Shown here: piece by piece, positions 19,255-28,682 of the stretch
How the letters are laid out: each line of letters opens with the position of its first letter
Position numbering within the stretch: the stretch's first letter is position 1
DNA from: Hymenoscyphus infarciens
Lineage: Eukaryota > Ascomycota > Leotiomycetes > Helotiales > Helotiaceae
Reading direction: 5' to 3'
NCBI GenBank assembly: GCA_001414345.1
Contig: LLCB01000498.1
Location: forward strand, 1 to 29,056
Length of the DNA: 29,056 nt
Notes under the pieces: generated by a model
The model's database searches: none
What the model saw: the letters and a program-made list of their open reading frames with translations, nothing else
What the model was told of the DNA's origin: nothing
Translations under genes and position numbers: made by a program

Positions 19255-20640
19255 CAACCACCACAACCACCTCACGTACATTCCAGCATAAGGTCAATCT
19301 CTATCCTATCGACAGAGTCAAACTTGGAACGTAGTATACGTGCAAGCAAAGGAACGGAACGTCATGTTTGAAGAACATTTGCTACCCAAAATGCCGCTGC
19401 AAACGTCGCCTACAAAAGGGGAGAGTTTGGGCGATGCGTTTGATGATCGGAACGGATCGTACTCCGCCATCCAAAAGCGTCGTCTAGAGTCGTCACTGCA
19501 TGAATTACGCTCGAATCTCAACCAGACTTTGCCCTCCAGCTACCGGCGATGGTACCTGAATCGAACACAAACACTGTAGTTGACGGCATATAGCGCTTGA
19601 TGGCAATAACGAGTGCATTATGGCGCTCGTTTTCTCCTTTTCTCCCCACCGCCCCAGGGAATTCGACGAAGGAACTTGAACCACGGCACTTGAACTGCCT
19701 GACAATCATACTTCGTCCCAGGCGAATCAGTCCATAGCGGGACCCAGCAAAGCAGGGTTTATTTAGGAGGCCCCGTTATGGACTGTTACGCCTGGGACTA
19801 AGTAGTTTGGGAATGGCGCAGCTCCTTTCCTTTCCCAAGTATTGAAGAGCCAGAAAATGAAGCCTTTTATTAATATGGCCCTGGTCGCCCCACAAACGAG
19901 CCTCCGATTTACCAGAGAACTGGACTATACGACAAGATTTTCTCTTGGCGGAGATTGACATATATCGATTATAATCTCTAGCTGCCTATTTCTTTCCCTT
20001 ACCTTTATCTTGCGTGGAGACTTTCTGCTTATCTTTCGTCCTCTTCGTTTAACTCCTTCCTCGCATCTTCTACTCTGCTCAACCCCCTCACTATACGTGG
20101 CTCGTGTATACGACTATCCATACAAAGTACTTTCGTACCTACTCCTCTCGGTCAACTTGACACAGGATTCCCCTCCCCCACACATCTTCCACACCGGCGA
20201 ACCCAGGCTCCGACCACGAACACGCTCGAGCGCGGAGAGAGTGGCCTCTGCATCGAATTATTGCCCGCACGGAAATTAGCTGGGGAGCATCGACGTTCTG
20301 GACAGTGAGAGCGAGCTTCTTCTGTCAAGTCCCGGCCAATTGAAGGCCAATTAAAAGACGAGGCTTTTCTGCTTCTGGTGACTTATCTTGCCAGAGCAAA
20401 GAACCTTGTACCCAGACCAATATCCGTTATTTGTATGTACGGAGCCTCTCTCACTGCCCTTTTACCTCTGTCAGACAGTATCACCCACACGATTCGCGCT
20501 TGTGTCCCCTATTTTCCCCGTGTCAGCGTCCCCAGCATGCTTCTTTCATCAGGTGTTCGGCGTGAGTTCGCAGCGGTGGTGGGTCTAGCCGTCGCCTCTC
20601 TTTCTGCAATGCAGTGAGTGCAGTGCATTGCATCAGTGCA
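19255..20640. other. No supported gene apart from a short ORF and a hairpin
   Basis: A 71-codon ATG frame at 19364-19579 (+) encodes a charged peptide with KRRLESSLHELRSNLNQ near its middle. It reads like coding sequence but is unrecognised, and an ORF also lies opposite it. The hairpin at 19709-19804 is listed separately. A smaller inverted pair, TTGGGAA (19808-19814) and TTCCCAA (19836-19842), follows it. The rest is pyrimidine-rich from about 19990. Confidence 0.4.
19709..19804. other. Inverted repeat: 36-bp arms, 24-nt loop
   Basis: The left arm is 19709-19744 and the right arm 19769-19804. The left arm and the reverse complement of the right match at 31 of 36 positions, including uninterrupted GTCCCAGGCG and CAGTCCATA blocks. 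RNA from either strand would fold into a long stem with a 24-nt loop. It could be a short foldback transposable element or a precursor of small RNAs. No target-site duplication is clear outside the arms, and no gene covers it. Confidence 0.7.
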
Positions 20641-20665
20641 CAGCACAGCACAGCACAGCACAGCA
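20641..20665. repeat. CAGCA pentanucleotide microsatellite, 5 units
   Basis: Five perfect CAGCA units, preceded by an inverted GCAATGCA and TGCATTGC pair at about 20606-20631. Confidence 0.85.
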
Positions 20666-20945
20666 CACTTGGGAGTGGTCGACAGCCCTGGGAAGAGGCC
20701 ATATACTTTTGACAGGGAACGCACGAATGTACTCTGCTTTATGTACCGTCCGTCCCTCGCAAGAGATGTGGTCGCTGCCCCCGCGCAAAGCGCGCCTGTT
20801 CTTCAAGTCGAGGTCGTTCAACGTCGGACTCGCTTGCAGCGGAAATGGCCAGGACTTTGCCCCCCCCCTCGAGTCCACTCACCACCCGCAAAAGTAAGAC
20901 ATGGACTGTCACGTCACGAAGAAGTGCGTTCCTCCACTGACTCCA

Positions 20946-20980
20946 ATGGCATGGCATGGCATGGCATGGCATGGCATGGC
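20946..20980. repeat. ATGGC pentanucleotide microsatellite, 7 units
   Basis: Seven perfect ATGGC units. GGCATGGCATGGCG also occurs as a two-unit version near 1774. Confidence 0.85.
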
Positions 20981-23037
20981 ATCACCAAAAACTGACCTAC
21001 AGGCGGGATGACAGGACAGGCAATTCATGCTTTTCCTGCTCATCTTGCCTGTGTTTCCCATTGAGCGACCTTCTCGCCTCTTTTTCCCCTCGCACGCACC
21101 CCAAAACTCCAAATTCCTCAGGATTCAACTAAAGTTTGAAGAGCGCTGGAGCAGCACGGCCGCAGAAACCTTACCAACCTTGAACCCAGCGCTCGCTTGG
21201 AGACGAAACCCCGGACACTACCCGAGTGGGACGCAAGCTAAGACGTCGAGGAGGAAATCCAGGGACTTGATCGCCAGGACGGATTTTGCACTAACTCGTG
21301 CGTGGTCCACATCCTCGTTGAGCTCGTTCAGCAGTCCGTAACTTGGTACCCGGACGATTCGCTAGTCTTAGGCTCTGCTCTCTCTTCCCGAACATTGGGG
21401 ACATTTCAGAGTCCTAACGGGAGCCCCACTATCAGCTTTTGACGGCACCGATTTCCTCCCTATTTCCCGCCCGGATTATATACTTACCGCCATCACAGAG
21501 ACTTTAACTCTTTAGCGGGATCGAACTGGCCACTGCCTCTCAGATACGTGCATATACGGCAATGGCTGTAGTAGTAATACGCCTATTTTCGCCCTACAAT
21601 TTCGTCTAGAAACAGTCCAAAACTTCTTGAACAACTCTCCTATCGAACTTCCACTTGGAGCTCGACTTTTTTTGCAAATTTGATAATACACCTAATCTAG
21701 ACATACCCCCTTGCACACTTCCTCCTCAATCCTCCTCAATCACCGCATACGGATGTATTTTGCTCACTGAGCCCTCAACTTCTCGGAGAGTTTCGACAGC
21801 ACTCAAGACACAAGACAACCTCGGCTCCCCTCCGACATTCCTGGTTCGAGCACGCATCCCCAAGGCTTTGGACTACCTACCAATTGCCCTGTCTGCATCA
21901 GAACCACTGCCGCTTCTGGCCACCCTCATCATCATCATCTCCTCCCACAGTAAAATACTCCGTACTTTAATTTTGCCAGGTCAACCATCCCATCATCGTC
22001 CTGGGATTTCCGGCCCCTGTCCAAGAGTCCCCTGACAGACCGTTTCACATCGATCAGCCTGCGCTGAATTGCAATCCCCGTCCTTCTTCTGCCCCGCCCT
22101 GGTCATCCCAGCCCTCCCACGCGGATTCCACTATCTGTCGCCTCCACTGTGCCCGGAACCAGCATCCACAGAAAAAAATAACCCCCCCCCCCTCAGTAAC
22201 ATCCACACCACCACCATCACTACCACTTTCAATCCCCTACCCCATGCACACGCCAACGCCAACGCCTGCTCCCTGAATGCTTCCCTGTTCCCTGCCACGG
22301 CGAAAAAGACACTCCCCATCTGGTTTAACCTTGCCCTGCCTTTCCGACCCGTACCACACTTTAAACACCCTCCGCCGTGGCCTTGCCTGGTTAGGTGTGC
22401 ACGATTCCAGATCCAGAAGCGCGAATATCCTGGCGACTTTTTTTGTTGCTTTTTTAACCTCACTCCCCTTCTCAACTCCCACCTACAACTGAGGTGAAAA
22501 GCCAATTGAGAGCAGGCTTCCAAATTGACGCTCATCAGAGGACATTCCCCAAGCCCCTCCTCTAGACTTCAACAACAACACCACTTCCATCGTCTCCCAG
22601 CCATCGCCTAAATCCATTAGACACAAGCATCACAAACGTTGCACTCGCCGAAAGCAACCCTTCACTTGCCGCTCACCGCGCACGCTAGTTCCTCGCGAAC
22701 ATATCGTAGCTGCCGTATTACCTGCGGTACATAGTCTCCCGAGCATTGCCTCAGCCGTGGTAGGACAAGCTTCTTCAACCATCTGAGAAGTAGCTTCGAG
22801 GACGCTAGGATCCTTGGTCGAAATCTTGGAACATCTGTCAGAATACCCCCCTCACCACACTTGAGGCCCACGAGTCAATCTTCTCCCATATTCAAGGTCC
22901 AGAGGTGTGTCTTATTCTTAAACCCCCCCTTCCGCCCTTGATTTACTGAGCACTTCCAGATTTTCTCATACATCCTCGACTAAAACCATTCGACCTATTT
23001 AGAACTTTCCAAAGGACTTCGAATAGACTTGTAAGGA
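20981..23037. other. Long C/T-rich region upstream of the transcription factor; no supported gene
   Basis: The plus strand is pyrimidine-rich, especially 21650-22600, with CCTCCTCAAT direct repeats near 21721 and a nine-C tract at about 22185. This composition is typical of promoters and long leaders of regulator genes in filamentous fungi. Open frames at 21655-22035 and 22069-22497 begin without ATG. A 104-codon ATG frame at 21027-21341 begins with a hydrophobic MLFLLILPVFP but then becomes basic and unremarkable. Confidence 0.45.
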
Positions 23038-23199
23038 ATGAGAAGACCAAGAGGCAATCCATAAAGAGAAGAAAAGAACCCAACAGACCAGGACACTTGT
23101 TCCTGCCAGACCGAGCTCAGGCTCCCTGGACCGATGAACCCACCATCAGTCTATCATTTCCATGCAATCTTCAACAGCACACCTCGAAACTTTCTATAG
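23038..23199 (+). promoter_or_regulatory. Two upstream ORFs in the transcription-factor leader
   Basis: An eight-codon ORF with TAA stop occupies 23038-23064. A second, 21 codons plus TAG, runs 23134-23199 and overlaps out of frame the first in-frame ATG of the main gene (23162). Ribosomes translating the second would bypass 23162 and could reinitiate at the in-frame ATG at 23312. Whether both lie in the mature mRNA is not known. Confidence 0.4.
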
Positions 23200-25776
23200 C
23201 TCTCTCGGCGAACGTCGAGGAAAATCAGATCTGGCGCGATTTTCTCTGGATTCGAGTTGGGCCAGAGCGGTGTCCGACAGTGCTCGCTCAAGGGCATACC
23301 CCTCTCCGCCCATGTCAGGATCTCCGCCTCTTCCACCCAGACATAACCCTGATTCCAGCAATCGAGGTCATGGTAGCTATGGGTCCAGTGGACAAGAGGT
23401 CTATCAAGGAATCCAAACCCCACCACTGAGGACATATCATCCGGAAGGCCATTCTCACCAAGGATATCCACCTATAACCCGGATGGATGACACTTCAGCA
23501 CAGCTTTCATATCAACAGAGAGCACCGCCGCCACTTGCACCCCAAATGTACCATCAACCATCTCACCCCTATCCACAACATCATACGCAAGCTCCAGCTC
23601 CATTTGCGACACCTGAGAGACCCCCAACCGGGGAGGCTCCGGAATTTTCCTCTCCCAAGGCACAAAGAAAGACCAAAGGCCATGTTGCCTCGGCGTGTGT
23701 ACCATGCAAAAGGGCGCATCTTAGGCAAGTATATCTGGAATGTTTTACTTGGTGGAGTCGAAGCTAACCATCTGCAGGTGTGACGGTACGTCTGTTTCAA
23801 CTTTGAGATTTCTTATTGCTTTTCCATCCCCAACATCTCCTCACTAGGCACAGCCGATTTTTGCTTCTTGAGAATCTGACTTGGCGTTCGGAATCGGAAC
23901 TTTTAGCCACGATATGATTGGAGTGACACGGCAGCCCGTGGTTCAGCCATCATCATAGTCGAAGGATGATTGTTTTTTTCTACCCCGCTCAAGCGAGTGT
24001 CAAGAAGATCGTCGTGGGAAGAGGACCCGTAGCACGGTGGACGGCGGGACCAAACCGATTGGTCGATCCTACGGTGATGTCGTTAGCGGTAATGGAGTTT
24101 CCAAGGAAGCAGCCGTTGCGATTTCATCCGTCTTCTATTCTTGGTCGCTCAAACCAGCTAGACATGTCCCCGCGTCTGTTGTTTTGTTCAATTTGGGCGC
24201 TATGCACTCCGTTGCTTGCGAGAATGAGAGCCTCCGAACGTCAATTGTGGCAGACAAAACTCTCGCAGACCATCCAAAATCGGTCTGATGGTTGAAACCT
24301 TGGCGCGAGAGCTTCGGCTGCATTTCTATCCGTTATCAAAATAGTTCTTCTTTACTCGGCTCCTCGTTTCACCTGGGTCGAAATCTCCCTATTTGCGACG
24401 GGATAGTCTTTTCGAAGATCTAGATTGATCTGTCAAATCCCCATCGTCAGATGTCATGTTGCTGCTTGGTTCCAGGAAATAGCTGCTAACGTCGGAATAT
24501 AGCTCAACGACCGTGCTCTCGATGCTCTGCAAACGGCAAGGAAGAGGCCTGTGTTGACGTTCAACACAAGAAAAGAGGACGGCCGAGGTTGAGAGATGAG
24601 AGAGAGCAGCGACTCGGGTATGAGTCTATGTCGGGGTCGGGGTCAGGATATCCTCACCCTTCTGAAGGTGGCATGAGACGACCGTTGTCGATGTATTCTT
24701 CTGGAACTGCACCCATGAACACGGACTTTGGTGAGTCGATTCATCGATCTGGCTCGTACAGAGTTCTGAAATCGCAAGGTGGTCCAATTGCCCCACGATA
24801 CCTAGACCATGCCTCAGTGGCGGGCGCAAATGTATCTGGTGGGTTTATGATGCCTGCTCCTCGGATGTTGGCACCGCAAGAGCCTCCCTGCGCCTACCTC
24901 ACGATGAAGATGCAGGTTGCGAAAGCTACTTCGAGCTTCAATGAGGTTGTCGGTCTGTCGGGAGGAGTGTCGAAGAACTTGCAGGATCTTGTGCTTGGAA
25001 ACGAGCGAGAAAAGGTGGCCCAGCTCCAACGGGTCTTGGAGGATGAGCGAAGGCAACGAGAGCCACATTACCTCCCACCAATCTCTTTCAACGCTGATGA
25101 AGAAAGAACTATCCAGTCCGTGGGATTTGGTCCCGAGGTAACTGGGCAGCTGCGATTTGACCATAGCCAGATTTTCACCCTCCCCATTACAGCACCAGAC
25201 GGGTCGCAGAGAACATTCCAAGCGCGTTTTGGGCTGGGAAAGAAAGATTCGACGTATTTCATTGCCATGGTAATCCACCTCCCAACGCCAGCACCGCATT
25301 CATTTGGCCAGCCTCCACTGTCATCGCCCTACTCGCGGGATTCGTATTCCCGAGGATCATCTACCCAATACGAGTATCATGCGCCCCAGCAAACGTACGC
25401 TTCGACTCAAGCACCTCCTCAATTCATGAACAATCCCGCTTATGGAGATCCTCGAGAACAAATGGCGCTTAGAGCACCAGCACAAGGACTTGGACAACTG
25501 CCACTTGGTCCCAACGTTCCTCCGTCGACAACCATGCCACCATTTTCCCGACCGCCGTCGAGGCCAGAGTACTCCCAAAGCCAAATCCCATATCAAACGC
25601 CTCGAAGCGAATTACCCCCAGCACAACCAGCGCGTCAACACGATCTTCAACTCCCACCCATTCGCGACCAGCGTGGTGAGGGCTCTTCGGCAGATGCAGC
25701 GCGACGGAGGGACGATCGTAGCAACCGTGTCGATATTGGTGGCCTTTTGGAGAATCCTCGAGGTTCTCGGGGTTGA
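23162..25776 (+). CDS. Zn2Cys6 transcription factor with AT-hook and PAS-like region
   Basis: Exons 23162-23724, 23778-23785 and 24503-25776 give 614 aa. Residues 1-170 are Pro-, Ser- and Gln-rich. The binuclear zinc cluster is C179, C182, C189, C195, C198 and C207 (CX2CX6CX5CX2CX8C), as in Gal4-family DNA-binding domains. KKRGRPRLR (213-221) directly after it matches an AT-hook. Residues about 319-450 resemble the PAS-type sensor region of several fungal Zn2Cys6 regulators, including a helical part rich in Glu and Arg. The tail (453-614) is rich in Pro, Gln and Tyr and probably activates or recruits partners. The zinc finger is contiguous only if intron 1 (23725-23777) has a GC donor in the context AG/GCAAGT, and an 8-nt exon carries the third cysteine. 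Intron 2 is 717 nt. The true start may be the ATG at 23312 (564 aa). Target genes cannot be inferred. Confidence 0.85.
23786..24502 (+). other. Unusually long (717 nt) intron in the zinc-finger coding region
   Basis: The donor is GTACGT, the branch site CTAAC at 24486-24490, and the acceptor ATATAG. Other introns in this window are 46-142 nt. Frames of 83 and 109 codons lie inside it but start without ATG or overlap each other. I see no complete nested gene, known RNA or transposon ends. Confidence 0.7.
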
Positions 25777-27405
25777 TAATTCGTCTCTGTTCTGGCTTGC
25801 GTGTAATCGATGGGTAGAATCAAGCTCCAACGACAGGCATGGAGATGAGGCCTTGTGCTACTGGGCCAAGGGGTAAAGCCTCTAAAGCGGTCCATGGTAT
25901 AACTCGATGAGAGAGTTCTATACAACAAGCGGCATCTCGCAGCCTCGAGCTACCAAGGAGCTGGGAACGAACTCGTGGTTTCAGCCATGGGTAGTCGATA
26001 CCCTCTTCAAACTTGGCCCTCCGCTTTGTCCCACCAAACTTTTGCTTTCTTGTAAAATATTTTCTGGACTCTTTTCGGCTTCTTTTCCATATCTTATCAA
26101 GATACCACCACACCTGTACAATATTGCGTCTTCTGTTTCCATCTTTGTTATTTATTTTTGGGACCATATTATTGGGGGTCTTCCGGGTTCATTCATCATA
26201 GCGATTTCTGCTTTTCGCGCGTGTTGTTTATTAATTTTTCATCGATTTTTGACGGGGAGAAGCGAGGTTCGAGAGGCGTTCCGCTCGCAATGTATTGTAC
26301 GATATTTTGGCAGGAAGAGGAATCCACCCGACACGGATGAGGTGGAGAACATAGCTTGAGCAAATAAAGAAAGGATTTTGTTGATGGAAAGAATGTGTGT
26401 CTTTTGGCGTTGAAGATGGAAATGCGAGGTGAGGGTTTTGAATGTGATGTCGTTGAAAGTTCAGCGTTTGCGCTAGGTTAGGTTAATGCAAAAACGCAAT
26501 CTCGGGTGCGCGCCAGCCATGGAACCCTTGGTGCTTGATGGGTAGCTCAGCTATACTATAGCTCTGCCGAGTCCCATCGAGCTGGTTGAATTGAAGCTCA
26601 TTGGACTTGCTGGATCGTTTTGCGGGGACGAGGCAAACGTATTATGGGGCGAACTAGAAACGAAAAGGGGCATCTGGATTGGACTGGAAGGAATTGAAAT
26701 GGTGATTTTTTCGGTAGATGGGTAATGCGTGCCGTTAAGTACTGTGGTGTGGTGTGTGACGCTACTTTTTTGGATCTACCCGTGACGGTTCTAGTGTTGC
26801 GGGCCGTTCGTTTCCTTCCCCCCCTCCCCTTGAGGTTGAGAGGAATCTAGATGGTGGTGCGGTGTACGAAAGGGGCGTAGCTTGAAGGTTAACTTAAGTG
26901 ATTTGTGCTTGTTTTCTCCGCACTTAAGTTTTTTCTAAGGTGAGGATTCGGACAATAATGGAAGAGAGGAGAGAAGGAAAGGAAGGGGATGTGAGGGCAA
27001 CTTGGAAGGATGATTAGATTGGGCTTTTGCATGGGCCGCCGTCACTCTGTATCGGCACAGCTCGTCTCACTAGGACGGGGCAAACAAAGCAAGTGACGAC
27101 GGGAGGTGCTGGAGCGTTCTCATTCGGTTTTGTCTATTTCTTCCTTTGTTTTTCGTAGGGTAGGATTGCGTTTTCAGACTCCAAGTCCCCTTTTTCCTTT
27201 TCAGTTTTCTGGCTTTGTCGCTGCCTGTCAAGTGTACATATTCTAGGGGCGGATTGACAGTTTTTGGGTGTGGGACCGTGGTCTGAAACCTGGCGTTGCC
27301 AAGCCCGCTAGGCCTAATTGGTAAATCACGTGCTTACCCTACTAAAAAAAAAGTATGGATAACCTTAAATCGCGACGTAACTTTTGAGTATCGGGTACAC
27401 TTTTA
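25777..27405. other. Downstream of the transcription factor: 3' UTR and spacer
   Basis: A plausible poly(A) signal AATAAA lies at 26363-26368, 590 bp after the stop. A 150-codon ATG frame at 25907-26359 is Phe-, Ile- and Leu-rich in a T-rich stretch and is more likely untranslated sequence than a gene. A compact foldback lies at 26537-26578: outer GATGGG and CCCATC arms enclose a perfect AGCTATA-C-TATAGCT hairpin. Nothing else recognisable is present. Confidence 0.45.
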
Positions 27406-27419
27406 ACCGCGGCCGCGGT
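27406..27419. other. 14-bp perfect GC palindrome at the edge of the AT-rich block
   Basis: ACCGCGGCCGCGGT is its own reverse complement. It stands within about 25 bp of the start of the right-hand RIP block, where surrounding composition is falling sharply. Confidence 0.6.
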
Positions 27420-27933
27420 CGCAAACTGTCTCTTTTTCGTCTCTGAATAGCTTTAAATTAATTAATATGCCTTCTATATTCACCTTCGTGAACGGTGAGG
27501 TTATGCGGGGCTGGGAATAGGCTAAATTACGCTCTCGGAGCATCTAGTAAGTTTCTCTTTTACCCTATAATATTTACTCCCCCCTACTACTCCTAGGGCT
27601 CTTAGGAGCTTTCTAAAAGCTCTAAAGTACTCTAATAACATATGCTAATTACTCTTTAATATATAGTATTCGATTATAAGCCTAGCGCGCCTGTTAGGAT
27701 AGAAAGCGTTCTACGAATAGCCTCCCTGCTACTAACGACCTAGATCCTGCTGAACGCTTATAGTATATACCTTAGACGGTCCTATAAGCTTTACATATTT
27801 AGGAAATATTCTAATATATATATACAGTTATATAATATTTTAAATTAATACTAATAAGACTTAGAAAGCTAATAGAACGACTAAATACTATTCCTACCAC
27901 CGCGGCTACTACTTAATAGTCGATCTTATAAGT

Positions 27934-27962
27934 TAAAAGCCTCTTACTTTCAGAGGCTTTTA
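27934..27962. repeat. Palindromic module, best-preserved copy (11-bp arms)
   Basis: TAAAAGCCTCT (27934-27944) and AGAGGCTTTTA (27952-27962) are exact reverse complements around a 7-nt loop. Related modules with the same core lie near 28093, 28417, 28566 (inverted), 28693, 28829 and 28963, so this is a family of short foldback elements inside the block. Confidence 0.6.
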
Positions 27963-28682
27963 CTTACTTTATTAGCTTATTATATACGATAATACATAAT
28001 TGAAGAAGAACGTCTTATAGTGCGGTTATAATTATAAGTAAGCTTTCTTAGAGGCATATTTAGTAAGGCGAAAGTTCCTTAGTAATATAAGTAGAGCCTC
28101 TTAATTTAAGAGCCTTTTTACTAATCCTTTATAGCCTACTACGCCTAATACTTCTAATCGCCTTATAGAAGATTATTATAATATAATACTCCTACTTCTC
28201 TAAGATTAATTTAGCTCTAACTTTTAAATTGAGATATTATTAAATATAGAGGAACGATCTAATACTCTTTTTACTACCTAGGATAATAGTCTTATTTAAG
28301 ATCTAGATATATAATAAAGATCTAGAGGGTATAGAGGGGGGGATATATATAATAGAGAGGTAGTACTTTAACACTTTTAATACTAACGCTTTATAATAAT
28401 ACCCTAAATACGCTTAATAGTCTCTTAATCTCAGAGGCTTTTTACTCTTATATATACTATATAAGTAATATAAAAAGTAATCTAATTTAATACTAATTAA
28501 AGAGATAATCTTTTATTAAATAGATAATACTAATACTAGATACTCTAGATAACTAAATAGAACATTCTCTCTTAATTTAAAAGACTTTTAAGATTATTTA
28601 ATAGATAATATTAATACTTAATACTCTAGATAACTAAATAAATCTATATAATATATATTAAAGTATCTAGTCTTAGTATTAT

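Noticed and set aside
21655..22497. Long open frames in the C/T-rich leader region
   Set aside because: They begin at TTG codons without ATG, are proline- and serine-rich because of pyrimidine bias, and show no splice structure leading into the transcription factor.
23729..23777. Canonical GT-AG alternative for the first zinc-finger intron
   Set aside because: Using the GTATAT donor at 23729 shifts the frame and creates a stop immediately after the splice, destroying the zinc cluster, whereas the GC donor restores it exactly.
23966..24295. ORFs inside the long transcription-factor intron
   Set aside because: Two overlapping frames, no recognisable domain, and the longer one starts before any coding-like signal. 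Considered chance frames in the intron.
25907..26359. 150-codon ORF downstream of the transcription factor
   Set aside because: It lies in T-rich sequence within the expected 3' UTR, is dominated by hydrophobic residues from T-rich codons, and has an equally long frame opposite. No motif supports it.
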